A stretch of 61,061 bases of DNA from an uncultured Blastocatellia bacterium (GTDB taxonomy: Bacteria; Acidobacteriota; Blastocatellia; Chloracidobacteriales; Chloracidobacteriaceae). Below the pieces are notes generated by a model. The model was not told the origin of the DNA, searched no databases, and saw only the letters and a program-made list of their open reading frames with translations. The stretch lies in the NCBI GenBank assembly GCA_937934745.1, contig CALGZC010000015.1, positions 1 through 61,061 on the forward strand. Direction: 5' to 3'. Of this stretch, positions 17,174-24,944 are shown one piece after another. The position numbers were made by a program, and so were the translations under genes. The first letter of the stretch is position 1. Every line of letters begins with the position of its first letter.

Positions 17174-17967
17174 CGGTCGTCGCCGCCAGCGCAGGGTTTC
17201 AGTACGCGCCACCCGAAGCCGCGCGCGGCGCACGGTGCATTATCGTCAAGCCGAATTTGGGCTATCCCACGCCGGCACCGGCGACCGTTGGGCTGCCTGT
17301 GTTGCGCGAAGTGCTTGTCGGCCTGCGGCGCGTCGCACCACGCGCGGAAATTATTCTGCTCGAAGGCGTGTGCACCAAGGTCGGCTTTGCCGACGTGATG
17401 GCGCAGTTGGGCGTCACTCGGTTGTTGGCGGAACTGGATGACCCTGCCATTCGCCTGCTCGACGCCGACACGCTACCCAGCAAGCCCTATCCCAACCGGT
17501 CGCCGAGGCCGGAACGTTTTGCCGAAATGCACGCACCGGCCCTGTTGGAGGAAGCCGACTGCCGGCTGTCGGTCGCGGCCTTCAAGCGGACGACGCTCAA
17601 GGAGCGCCCGCTGCTGAGCGCCTCGATCAAAAACCTCTACGGTCTTTTTCCGCGTGCCGTGTATCGCGCCCGCAGTCCCTATGCACGGGGACAATTGCAC
17701 GTTCCCGATGTGCAGCGCATCCTTGTGGATGTGTATTTCACGCTCGGCGTGTTGTTTGAGGGCGCGGTGGTTGATGTGACACACAAGTTCGTCAGCCGGG
17801 ACTGGCAGCCGGATGTCGGCGCCGCCGTGCCGGTCGGTCACATCGTCGCCGGCGATGACCTGCTGGCCGTGGACTTGCAGGCTGCGGAACTCGCCGGCGA
17901 GCCGTTGTCGGACTACTTGCAGACTATCGCTGCGCGCCGCGAATGCCTGGCGACGCGACCGGGCTGA
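17170..17967 (+). CDS. DUF362-domain protein
   Basis: A 265-residue soluble protein with features of DUF362: KPNLGYP near residue 27, an acidic LLEG motif, and LSVAAFKRTTLKERPLLSAS continuing to KNLYGLFPR. DUF362 proteins often carry ferredoxin-type [4Fe-4S] motifs, but no CxxCxxC is visible here, so this is the bare domain. Function unknown. It overlaps glmM by four bases and the tail of its stop lies inside a 13-bp tandem duplication (17962-17987) shared with the start of the next gene. Confidence 0.65.
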   Translation: MTVVAASAGFQYAPPEAARGARCIIVKPNLGYPTPAPATVGLPVLREVLVGLRRVAPRAEIILLEGVCTKVGFADVMAQLGVTRLLAELDDPAIRLLDADTLPSKPYPNRSPRPERFAEMHAPALLEEADCRLSVAAFKRTTLKERPLLSASIKNLYGLFPRAVYRARSPYARGQLHVPDVQRILVDVYFTLGVLFEGAVVDVTHKFVSRDWQPDVGAAVPVGHIVAGDDLLAVDLQAAELAGEPLSDYLQTIAARRECLATRPG

Positions 17968-17987
17968 AACCCATGGCTGAAACCCAT
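17962..17987. repeat. 13-bp perfect tandem duplication across a gene junction
   Basis: GGCTGAAACCCAT occurs twice back to back. The first copy holds the stop codon of the DUF362 gene; the second supplies the ATG of mpg at 17986, and the first copy an alternative ATG at 17973. Confidence 0.95.
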
Positions 17988-18531
17988 GCTTGACGAAGCT
18001 TTTTTCCGCCGCGATGCCGTCGCGGTCGCGCAGGACTTGCTGGGCTGTGTGCTCCTTCACGGCGACGTCGGCGGCATCATCGTCGAGACCGAGGCCTACA
18101 GGGACGACCCGGCCTCGCACGCCGTCCTCCGCGGCCCGCGTGGGCGACTGATGCGGGAGACCTACGGCCGGCTGTACGTCTATTTGATCTATGGCATGCA
18201 CTACTGCCTGAACTTCACGACGGATGCTGGCGGCCCCGGCGCGGTGCTCATTCGTGCCGTCGCACCGACGCACGGTCTCGATCGCATGCAGGCACGTGTA
18301 CTGCGTCCGCTGCCGCCGCACGAACTGGCGCGCGGCCCGGGCCGACTATGCCGCGCCTTCGGCATCGGCCGCGAGCATAACGGTGACCGCGTTGGCGACC
18401 GAGTCAGCGTCCTCCCCCGCCAGGGCCGCCCGGCCATTGCTACCTCGCCGCGCATTGGCATTACCAAGGGGCGTGATTTACTCTGGCGGTTCTACATTCC
18501 CGACGAGCCAAGCGTGAGTCGTTTTCGATGA
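17986..18531 (+). CDS. mpg: 3-methyladenine DNA glycosylase (AAG/MPG family)
   Basis: A 181-residue base-excision repair enzyme removing alkylated and deaminated purines. It contains ARDLLG-type AQDLLGCVL, IIVETEAYRDDPASHA (the catalytic Glu region), GRLYVYLIYGMHYCLNF (the Tyr-rich base-flipping segment), AVLIRAVAP and LARGPGRLCRAFGI. The length is normal for bacterial members (about 180-200). Its stop overlaps the start of the next gene (ATGA). Another DNA alkylation protein, ATL, lies 6 kb upstream. Confidence 0.93.
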   Translation: MLDEAFFRRDAVAVAQDLLGCVLLHGDVGGIIVETEAYRDDPASHAVLRGPRGRLMRETYGRLYVYLIYGMHYCLNFTTDAGGPGAVLIRAVAPTHGLDRMQARVLRPLPPHELARGPGRLCRAFGIGREHNGDRVGDRVSVLPRQGRPAIATSPRIGITKGRDLLWRFYIPDEPSVSRFR

Positions 18532-19139
18532 CAGACGCACTGCTGACCGATCTTGCCGCGATTCTCGACGCTGCCTGGGCGGCATTGGAAGCCGGTGCCC
18601 AGCAGTCGAAGCACCCGTTTCACACGCCGGTTGTGGCTACAGCCGGCGCCGGGGATTGCGACGCGCGGGTGGTTGTCCTGCGGCGCGCATCGTCTGAAGC
18701 GCGTGAGTTGGCTTTTCACACCGATGCGCGCGCGCCCAAAGTGCGTCTGTTACAGGCTTGCCACACAACGGCCTGGGTATTTTATGACCCGGCAGCCAAG
18801 GTGCAGGTGCGCGCTAAAGGGACAACGACCGTGCATATCGGCGACGCGGCGGCGGCACAGGCCTGGGCACGGACAAAGTTGATGTCGCGGCGGTGTTACC
18901 TGGCCGAGACCGCGCCGAGTACACCGGCAGACGAACCCACGAGCGGGCTTCCGGCTGCTTTCCGCACGCGGTCGCCGACGGCGCAGGAAAGCGAAGCCGG
19001 CTTTGTCAACTTCGCCCTGTGCGTTACAACGGTCATGCGCCTGGAATGGCTGTATCTGTCGGCGCGCGGTCATCGGCGGGCCGCTTTCGCCTGGGACGCC
19101 GGCGCCGCGCAGTGGCGCGGTCACTGGCTGACGCCGTAG
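18528..19139 (+). CDS. pyridoxamine 5'-phosphate oxidase-like flavin-binding protein
   Basis: A 203-residue split-barrel protein. DARVVVLRRA, LAFHTDARAPKVRLLQA and AWVFYDPAAKVQVRAKG follow the N-terminal half of PNPOx family proteins; the C-terminal VMRLEWLYLSARGHRRAAF resembles the end of this fold. It is of the Pyridox_oxase_2/Alr4036-like kind, so FMN binding is likely but true PdxH activity is not assured. Translationally coupled to mpg by a four-base overlap, in the glmM-DUF362-mpg-PNPOx-SemiSWEET run. Confidence 0.75.
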   Translation: MTDALLTDLAAILDAAWAALEAGAQQSKHPFHTPVVATAGAGDCDARVVVLRRASSEARELAFHTDARAPKVRLLQACHTTAWVFYDPAAKVQVRAKGTTTVHIGDAAAAQAWARTKLMSRRCYLAETAPSTPADEPTSGLPAAFRTRSPTAQESEAGFVNFALCVTTVMRLEWLYLSARGHRRAAFAWDAGAAQWRGHWLTP

Positions 19140-19176
19140 GGTCTTGGCAGCTCATGCTTGGCCGCCTCGCTTGGAT

Positions 19177-19461
19177 ATGCTGACTTCCGCCACGTTCATG
19201 TTGACGCTGTTGGGATTGGTCGCCGGGGCGCTCACCAGCTTTTCGTTTGGGTTTCAGGTGTGGCAGAGCTGGCGCACCAAGTCCGTCAAGGACGTTTCGG
19301 CCGCGATGTACCTCGTGTTTTCAACCGGCGTCGTCCTCTGGCTGGCGTATGGGCTATTGCGGCGGGACGTGGCGCTCATCGTCTGGAACGCGATCACGTT
19401 GGTTTTGGTCGCGCTCATCCTGACGCTGAAGTTCCGTTACGGGCAAAGCTCGGCGAAGTAG
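19177..19461 (+). CDS. SemiSWEET (MtN3/saliva-type) sugar transporter
   Basis: A 94-residue protein with three predicted membrane helices, matching bacterial SemiSWEETs, which pair to form a sugar uniporter. The helix-loop FSFGFQVWQSWRTKSVKDVSAA resembles the family's conserved P-Q/T-K-S-V-x-D-x-S loop, and VVLWLAYGLL the next helix; the Pro of the PQ motif is not kept. ATG 19177 is chosen since an upstream start at 19144 adds only Trp/His-rich residues. Last gene of its run, followed by two tandem duplications. Confidence 0.85.
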   Translation: MLTSATFMLTLLGLVAGALTSFSFGFQVWQSWRTKSVKDVSAAMYLVFSTGVVLWLAYGLLRRDVALIVWNAITLVLVALILTLKFRYGQSSAK

Positions 19462-19487
19462 CGCCCTTGCCGGGGAGCAAGGCGCGC

Positions 19488-19542
19488 GATGACGGTTGGC
19501 GATGACGGTTGGCGACCTGCCGGGCGCTGCGCCGGGCGCTGC
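19488..19542. repeat. two adjacent perfect tandem duplications (13 bp x2 and 12 bp x2)
   Basis: GATGACGGTTGGC is repeated at 19488-19500 and 19501-19513; six bases later GCCGGGCGCTGC is repeated at 19519-19530 and 19531-19542. They lie in the gap between the SemiSWEET gene and the converging pseudogene. Confidence 0.95.
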
Positions 19543-19582
19543 GCCGCGCGCCGGTCAAACCCGCCTGTTCTGCTGTGGCCGT

Positions 19583-20403
19583 TCAACGCAGCCGGATACC
19601 GGAGGGCTCGCTCGGTCGCTGCGTACGCCCGTTTGAGGAGCCACCCTTATAAGCGGCCACAATAGCTTCCACGTCGTCAGGTAAGCGCCCTTGAAGGTTA
19701 TTTTGACCTTGACGCCTTGAGAAGCCGCTCCCTTGACCTCCTTGGTCAGGCCGCGGCGGATGAGATGCTCCGCCTCGTCAGGCGCGAACGCCTCTATCAT
19801 GGAGCGCTCAGACCCGATTGGGATCAAGGCCGGCGCTTGAGGCCCGCGGCTTCGAATGGCTTGGAATACCCTACACAAAAGGGCAGGATCGGATTCTGGG
19901 GCAGCCGGTATAGCTTTTTCCGCTCCCAGCGCGGGAGGATGGGCGGGAGGAAAACGTTACCCCCAAACAGGTGAAACCCGTCGGAAAATGGCTGGCTCAA
20001 CTCCAGTGGAAGTCGCTTTTCCGCGAACCATTCCGTGATGGTGATGGTCGCGATACACGGGTCTATCGTATGTCGGTAAACTCCCAGCAGGTTTCCATCC
20101 CTATAGGATGCGCCGGCAACAAACCGGCAACAAATTTGAAGCTGAGCAGCTTGAGCTTGGCTTCCAAGGCGCGAACGCGAAATTGCTCGCCGCCCTCTGC
20201 ATACAGCTTTTCCAAAAGCGTCGGCGATAGGCGCAGCCGCTTTTCTTTCGGAGGGCCAAATTGGATGAAAAGCGGAAGCAGGCCGTCGAAGAATAGCCGA
20301 AAGAGCAATAAGCCCAGCACAACGTGCCGAGCGTATTGAGACCGGTAATAGGAGCATTGGTCAGGAACTGCAAGACAGAAGAAAGGATGAACATGGTCTG
20401 CAT
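19583..20403 (-). pseudogene. frameshifted gene for a membrane-associated protein of unknown family
   Basis: Coding-like sequence runs leftward but in pieces. It starts at ATG 20403 (AGGAAA ribosome-binding site) with a hydrophobic helix (MFILSSVLQFLTNAPI), shifts near 20310 to LLLFRLFFDGLLPLFIQFG and KLKLLSFKFVAG, shifts again at 20113-20134, continues through DPCIATITITEWFAEKRLPL and PPILPRWERKKLYRL, shifts near 19820, and near 19690 shifts a last time to LPDDVEAIVAAYKGG and a stop at 19583. Shift two is exactly an 11-bp tandem duplication. The others fit single-base losses; the last would be GGGG read as GGG. Decay or partly sequencing error. Family not recognised. Confidence 0.7.
20113..20134. 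repeat. 11-bp perfect tandem duplication that frameshifts the pseudogene
   Basis: CCGGCAACAAA occurs at 20113-20123 and again at 20124-20134. Removing one copy joins the reading frames on each side into FKFVAGASYRDGNLLGVY on the minus strand. Confidence 0.95.
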
Positions 20404-20529
20404 GACGGCTTTTCCTGTTCCTTGCCCCCGCCGCCGTGGTACTAAGGCATCGCCAATGGTGCCGGCTATGGTATGCAGCAAGCCTGTTCAGCACAGGCTC
20501 TCCCGGCAGAGCGGCAGACGTCGGTTGTT

Positions 20530-21336
20530 TCAACCAGGCGTTGCGTCACCGCCGTCTTCCGGCAGACGCATAATGACTTCACGACCAAGCTGAATGTAAG
20601 CCTGTGCTCCGGCAGCTCGCGTTTTGAGTGTGACGGCCGGCGTTCCGACGGCGAATGAAACTGCCAACTCCTCATGACGCGGGATGACCGTGTCAAAAAC
20701 CAACCCGTTGGGAAACGCCTCGCGTGCCTGCCGTACAATGTCAGCGGCAGCAGACTGCCGTTCGTCGTACATCGTCAACAAAATGCCCTCGATGCTCAAC
20801 CGGGGGTTGTACTGCGCCTTGATATGCAGAACGCGCCGCAACATCGGCGGCAGGGTGCGTAGGCTGAGTGGCTCACACTGAACCGGCAAAATTAGGGCAT
20901 CTGCTGCGACAATGGCGCCGGTTGTCACGTTGCCCAGCCCGGCCGGAGTATCCAGCAGTACCAACTGGGGAACGAAGTCTTTGGTCGCCAGGTGGGGCAG
21001 GAGGCGCGCTAGCCACGTCACATCCCGCTCAAAAGCGCGTTCGTAAGCTTCCAGCGCGCCATCGTCACTGAAACGGCCTGAAAGAACAACGGCAAGCTCT
21101 GTGCGGTTGGTTGGAACAAGCGCTTCCTCAGGTCGTCGTCCGTGCAGCAAGACATCTTCAAGCGTTGGACCTGTGTAGGTATCCAGACCAACGCCAAAGC
21201 GGACGCCGTTTTGTACGTCCAAGTCCACGAGCAGGGTTGGCACACCCATTGCGGCGACATAAGCCGCTAGGTTGGTGCAGGTCGTTGTTTTCCCAACGCC
21301 GCCCTTGAGACTGACAACAGCCAACGTTTTCGGCAT
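20530..21336 (-). CDS. ParA/Soj/MinD-type P-loop ATPase
   Basis: A 268-residue ATPase of the deviant Walker family: VVSLKGGVGKTTTCTNLAAY (K10 and K15-type lysines), LLVDLDVQNG (Walker A'), LVLLDTPAGLG (Walker B). Chromosomal ParA proteins pair with ParB; no ParB or parS is visible. Instead, it follows, by only 6 bases, a small unknown protein and a V4R-like protein in one leftward unit, so it more likely positions or assembles a protein complex, as orphan ParA/MinD proteins do. Partner unknown. Confidence 0.85.
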   Translation of the reverse strand: MPKTLAVVSLKGGVGKTTTCTNLAAYVAAMGVPTLLVDLDVQNGVRFGVGLDTYTGPTLEDVLLHGRRPEEALVPTNRTELAVVLSGRFSDDGALEAYERAFERDVTWLARLLPHLATKDFVPQLVLLDTPAGLGNVTTGAIVAADALILPVQCEPLSLRTLPPMLRRVLHIKAQYNPRLSIEGILLTMYDERQSAAADIVRQAREAFPNGLVFDTVIPRHEELAVSFAVGTPAVTLKTRAAGAQAYIQLGREVIMRLPEDGGDATPG

Positions 21337-21342
21337 GACGGA

Positions 21343-21711
21343 CTAACCGGCGGATGGGTCGGCGCTCGACAGTGGACGGACAACGCGCTGGAAAAAGCCG
21401 GCTACGGTTTCCCCATCAAAATCAAGCACTTCGTGAGTGGCAGCCTGTGATGCGACGTACAGCTTTAGCTCAACCTCCCCGGCGCGCGTTTTGACCACTT
21501 CGCGCACGACGGACTGGACGGCACCGGCGCTTGGGAGAGGCGGCGGCACTGTCCACACCGGGTCTGGGTCGGCTTCAACACGGTTTGGTGTGTATGCACT
21601 TCCCTGGGCATCCGGTCGGTCAGACGATGGAGCCGCGCCGCCGGTGGACGGCAAGGCAAGAATCTGCTGGAGGAGCTGTGCGGCCTGATCGGTTTCCGTA
21701 AAGCGCGCCAT
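21343..21711 (-). CDS. small protein of unknown function between ParA and the V4R-like gene
   Basis: A 122-residue soluble protein. Residues 1-20 form an amphipathic helix (MARFTETDQAAQLLQQIL), a Pro/Ser/Ala-rich linker follows (20-65), and the C-terminal ~55 residues look folded (GEVELKLYVAS, EVLDFDGETVAGFFQRVV). ATG 21711 has AAGGTAG upstream and is preferred over a longer frame. Spacings of 13 bases to the V4R-like gene and 6 to ParA show one transcription unit. An N-terminal peptide plus linker is a common layout for proteins that stimulate or are carried by ParA ATPases; this is inference. No family recognised. Confidence 0.7.
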   Translation of the reverse strand: MARFTETDQAAQLLQQILALPSTGGAAPSSDRPDAQGSAYTPNRVEADPDPVWTVPPPLPSAGAVQSVVREVVKTRAGEVELKLYVASQAATHEVLDFDGETVAGFFQRVVRPLSSADPSAG

Positions 21712-21724
21712 GATGATGCTACCT

Positions 21725-22306
21725 TCATGGGGCTGTCTCGTCGGCGAGACGCTTGAGAATGTCATTCGGTTCCTGCCGGTAGGTCAACCAGGCGTACACT
21801 TTCCGAATAATGCCCGCTTCGCCCACCACGAAGCGACAATAGTGCGCGTTGACCGCCAAACAGCTGATTTCGACCGCTTCTTGAGAACGTCCGGTGTACT
21901 GTGTGACGACTTCCGCAAACAGGCCGGCAAAGAGATCGTCCACCGGAGCAGATGCCGGCGCAACCATGCGCAGTGCCGCGGCAACGGGTGAGTCATAGTG
22001 GTTGATGATCAACACCGTCCCCAATGGGACGGCGTCAAACCGCCCCCAACCTAAGTCGGCGAACCATTCGTCACACTGTCGCAACCGCGCGCTGAGCGGC
22101 ATCTCCGGCGATACAGCCTTGGCGGTGCTTGTGTACTCGCGCAGCCACCGTCTGCCGGCCAACCGGCCCAGGCGGTACAGTGTGCCGGGAGTGTCATCCG
22201 GCAGTCGCCGCGTCAGTTCAGCGTGGACGGCGACAATCAAATCGGCCGGCCACCACAACTGGTGTCGGCCGGTCTCCGGTGATGAGAAGACAGCAGGCGC
22301 AGTCAT
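21725..22306 (-). CDS. V4R-like (4-vinyl reductase / NO-sensor-fold) small-molecule-binding protein
   Basis: A 193-residue protein. The order of features follows the V4R domain: LYRLGRLAGRRWL, LSARLRQCDEWFADLGWGRF, VLIINHYDSPVAAA, VDDLFAGLFAEVVTQYTG, and near the end EISCLAVNAHYCRFVVGE, which mirrors the E-xx-C-x-A...C-x-F-v signature. V4R domains bind small ligands and include the BchJ protein of bacteriochlorophyll synthesis. Because the next gene upstream resembles bilin reductases, a tetrapyrrole ligand is attractive but unproven. ATG 22306 is used; longer frames run into the upstream gene's gap. Confidence 0.6.
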   Translation of the reverse strand: MTAPAVFSSPETGRHQLWWPADLIVAVHAELTRRLPDDTPGTLYRLGRLAGRRWLREYTSTAKAVSPEMPLSARLRQCDEWFADLGWGRFDAVPLGTVLIINHYDSPVAAALRMVAPASAPVDDLFAGLFAEVVTQYTGRSQEAVEISCLAVNAHYCRFVVGEAGIIRKVYAWLTYRQEPNDILKRLADETAP

Positions 22307-22458
22307 ACGGCCGGGGCAGGTTTGCTGAAGGAGGCTGCCGAACACGGATTCGGCTGCACAGCCAAGCCGCTTCGGACAAACTTGTGTAGGGCAGAAAATA
22401 CCACAGCTGCCAGGTGAAAAACCAAATGGATTACATCGCAGCTTGTGACCGACCAGGC

Positions 22459-23205
22459 TTACCCAAGCGGCGCCGCTGCCGGCGGATGCGCCGGACCGAA
22501 GTGCCATTCGCGCAGGAAAGCGTCCGTCCAGTCTGCACCGGCCTTGGGTGCAAGCAAGGTGTACCCCGGCGAATGCGCGGCATGATGCTGTTTGTAATCG
22601 GTCACGGCCGGATGATCGGGTCCAACTTGAGCCTCCGCCAATCCAGGTTGGTAAAGCCTTTCCGCCGTTGCCTTCAAATAGTCTTGAAACGCCCGGCGCA
22701 TCAGCGCCAGGCAGGACAAGTCCCCGGATGTCACCAACGCCCACGCCTCTCGAATTTCGTCAAACCAGGACGGAGAAGCCGGTGCCGGCGGCAGCGCGGC
22801 CAAATGACGCATCTGGAGGGGCATCAACGCTTCACGCGCGCGCGTGCGAAGGGCATCCGCCCGGCCAAGGCATTCCACATCGAGCACGAGGATGTGCGCC
22901 CGGCTTCCGATGACGACCCACTCGCAGGCAAAGACCGGAAGCACGTCGGGGCTGGCCGTCGGATAGACCATCAATGTCGCCACATCGGCCAGGACCGTCT
23001 GGATGCGAGCATAGCGGGCGCACAACTTCCCGTTGGCAACCGACCATCCGTCGGCGGTGACACGCATCAGTTTGTCCCCTGTGCCAAAGGTTGCATGGCG
23101 AAATGCTGCGGGGCGCACCTCTTCCTGCCACCCAAGGTCGCCCAGACGGTCATGGGCGTCGGGTAAGGTCCATCCCACAACATCTTTGAACGGATTGCTC
23201 GGCAT
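22459..23205 (-). CDS. ferredoxin-dependent bilin reductase-like protein (PcyA/HY2 fold), atypical
   Basis: A 248-residue protein that I align by memory with PcyA. Shared are MVYPTASPDVLPVFACEWV (81-82 YP, 89-92 LPVF), HILVLDVECL, LP...PSWFDEI (139-149), QDYLKAT, and an ungapped C-terminal match from Tyr204 through Gly223 and Trp226 to Phe236. However, the residues at the PcyA catalytic positions differ: His88 is Thr77, Asp105 is Glu95 and Asp220 is Ser212. So it may reduce another bilin, reduce none, or bind only. FDBRs are mainly cyanobacterial, algal and plant enzymes. First gene of the leftward unit with V4R and ParA; divergent from a gamma carbonic anhydrase. Confidence 0.6.
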   Translation of the reverse strand: MPSNPFKDVVGWTLPDAHDRLGDLGWQEEVRPAAFRHATFGTGDKLMRVTADGWSVANGKLCARYARIQTVLADVATLMVYPTASPDVLPVFACEWVVIGSRAHILVLDVECLGRADALRTRAREALMPLQMRHLAALPPAPASPSWFDEIREAWALVTSGDLSCLALMRRAFQDYLKATAERLYQPGLAEAQVGPDHPAVTDYKQHHAAHSPGYTLLAPKAGADWTDAFLREWHFGPAHPPAAAPLG

Positions 23206-23266
23206 AGATTCGGCGTCGTTTCCGAGATGGCAGGTTATCTACAATAGAAAAGGGGTGAGGCAATCA

Positions 23267-23806
23267 ATGGGGCTTTTGGCGTTTCAGCAGGCGTTCCCTC
23301 GACTCGCCGCCGGCGTGTATATCGCGCCCTCGGCTGCGGTCATCGGCGATGTCGAACTGGGTGGCGATGCCAGCGTTTGGTTCCACTGTACTGTACGCGG
23401 CGATGTCCATGCGATTCGTATTGGTGAGGCAACCAACATCCAGGACAACACGGTTTTGCATGTCACGGGTGGATTGTTTCCCTTGTCAATTGGCCGCCGT
23501 GTCATCGTTGGTCATCGGGTCATTGCCCATGGTTGCACGATTGGCGATGACTGCTTGATCGGCATGGGCGCGATTATCCTCGACGGCGCGGTGATCGGCG
23601 CCGGCAGCATCGTGGCCGCCGGGGCCGTCGTGCCGGAAGGGATGGTTGTCCCGGCCGGGATGCTGGTGGCCGGCGTTCCGGCAAAGGTCAAACGTCCTGT
23701 CACCGAGGCGGAACAGGCACGCATAGCGGAAGGGGTCCGACACTACATCGAACTCAAAAACATCTACCTGCACGCAGCGGCTGCGGGTCTTCATCCCACA
23801 CCGTGA
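23267..23806 (+). CDS. gamma-class carbonic anhydrase family protein (YrdA/CaiE-like)
   Basis: A 179-residue left-handed beta-helix of hexapeptide repeats. VRGDVHAIRIGEATNIQDNTVLHV is the family signature; the metal histidines are the H of VLHV and those of VGHRVIAHG. The trimer would bind zinc or another metal between subunits. Such proteins may hydrate CO2 or act as a carrier-associated scaffold. GGGGTGAGG upstream of ATG 23267 settles the start. Its last 16 bases overlap the converging membrane-protein gene. Confidence 0.9.
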   Translation: MGLLAFQQAFPRLAAGVYIAPSAAVIGDVELGGDASVWFHCTVRGDVHAIRIGEATNIQDNTVLHVTGGLFPLSIGRRVIVGHRVIAHGCTIGDDCLIGMGAIILDGAVIGAGSIVAAGAVVPEGMVVPAGMLVAGVPAKVKRPVTEAEQARIAEGVRHYIELKNIYLHAAAAGLHPTP

Positions 23807-24225
23807 CCATACGGCAGGCTACGGAAGAACCAGACGTACAGCACGAGTAGCGCGAGATAGATCGTCGTAAAGAGTCCGGCCATCAGCCAGGACAACAGGG
23901 CTCCCACCACAGCCCGCAGCACCGGCGCGCGAAACACCACGGCGAACGCTACGATCTGGCCAATAAACAGGAGCGGCAGTTTAATGAGCCACGACACCGG
24001 CAGAAACAACGCCAATATCAGCAGCCCGATGTCAACTGCACGGGCGACGGCCGCCTGTTCCACTGTGGCTTCCCGCATACCGGTTGCCTGCATGGCGAAG
24101 CGGTACGACCACAGCGTAAACAGCGAGTAGGCGAAGTAAAAAACGATGAGGTACGTCCAGATGCGCGCCCAGGGAATGCCCGGCAGCCAAGGCAACAGCC
24201 ACGGTGGAAGCCATATTTCAGACAT
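23791..24225 (-). CDS. unknown integral membrane protein
   Basis: A 144-residue protein with an aromatic/proline-rich start (IWLPPWLLPWLPGIPW) and about four hydrophobic helices (around 20-42, 63-85, 85-105 and 115-135) separated by a short polar loop (GMREATVEQAAVA). No family recognised. It follows the PAP2 phosphatase gene by 15 bases on the same strand, so the two are probably co-transcribed. Confidence 0.75.
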   Translation of the reverse strand: MSEIWLPPWLLPWLPGIPWARIWTYLIVFYFAYSLFTLWSYRFAMQATGMREATVEQAAVARAVDIGLLILALFLPVSWLIKLPLLFIGQIVAFAVVFRAPVLRAVVGALLSWLMAGLFTTIYLALLVLYVWFFRSLPYGHGVG

Positions 24226-24240
24226 TGCGGTTCCTTTCGG

Positions 24241-24939
24241 TCATTTGTCGTCGTGGTGATCGTCGCGCTGGCGGTCACGCAGCATCTCCGGCGTGGGCAA
24301 CGGTTGCCACAGCCCGGCTCCGGTCAGCCACAACCAGGCAAGGCCGTAAGCGTACCCGGCCGCCACATCGGTCAGCCAGTGTGCGCCCAGAAATATCCGT
24401 GACGGTCCCACCAACACGATCAGTATCGCACAGAGGGCGGTGATGACGGTGCGCCGGCTGCCGTGTGGCAACTTGGCCCGAGCAAAGGCGGCCAGTCCGC
24501 CGTAAAACGCTGTGTAGAACATGACATGCCCTGAAGGAAAGCTCCACCCGGCGGCAACGCTATACAGTCGCACGACATCCGGCGTTGGGCGCGGGCGTGC
24601 AAGCCAGGCCTTGAGCAAGGCATTGAGCAGAAACGCGCCGACGCCGACATACGCCAGCGTGCGCGCTTCCTGTCGCCACCCACCGCGCGCCAGCAACCCG
24701 CAGATGAGCATCAACACAAATCCCTGAACGATGACCGAATTGCCCGGCCAGGAAATGACCCGCAGCGGCACAGCAAGCCACACTCCCCGTTGTAACCACC
24801 GAGTAGCGGCGATCTCCCACCCAAATGGCTGGGGGTGGAGTCCGACCACGACCGACATGGCACCGAGCAGAGCCAGCACAACCGCTAACCGCCAATCCCA
24901 ACCCGGTCTCTGCCCTGGGGACTCTGCCTGCATCTTCAT
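24241..24939 (-). CDS. PAP2-superfamily membrane phosphatase
   Basis: A 232-residue phosphatase with six membrane helices. The three-part active site is intact: KAWLARPRP (KxxxxxxRP), SFPSGHVMF (PSGH) and SRIFLGAHWLTD (SRxxxxxHxxxD). Likely substrates are undecaprenyl diphosphate or a phosphatidate; the sequence cannot decide. The extra tail is His/Asp-rich (RDRQRDDHHDDK) and might bind metal. ATG 24939 has GAGTGA upstream and lies six bases past the comF stop, so comF and this gene form one unit. Confidence 0.9.
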   Translation of the reverse strand: MKMQAESPGQRPGWDWRLAVVLALLGAMSVVVGLHPQPFGWEIAATRWLQRGVWLAVPLRVISWPGNSVIVQGFVLMLICGLLARGGWRQEARTLAYVGVGAFLLNALLKAWLARPRPTPDVVRLYSVAAGWSFPSGHVMFYTAFYGGLAAFARAKLPHGSRRTVITALCAILIVLVGPSRIFLGAHWLTDVAAGYAYGLAWLWLTGAGLWQPLPTPEMLRDRQRDDHHDDK

Positions 24940-24944
24940 ACAGT

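Noticed and set aside
20530-21336. Chromosome partitioning parA of a parAB locus
   Set aside because: No ParB gene or parS-like palindrome is present nearby, and the neighbours are V4R-like and bilin-reductase-like.
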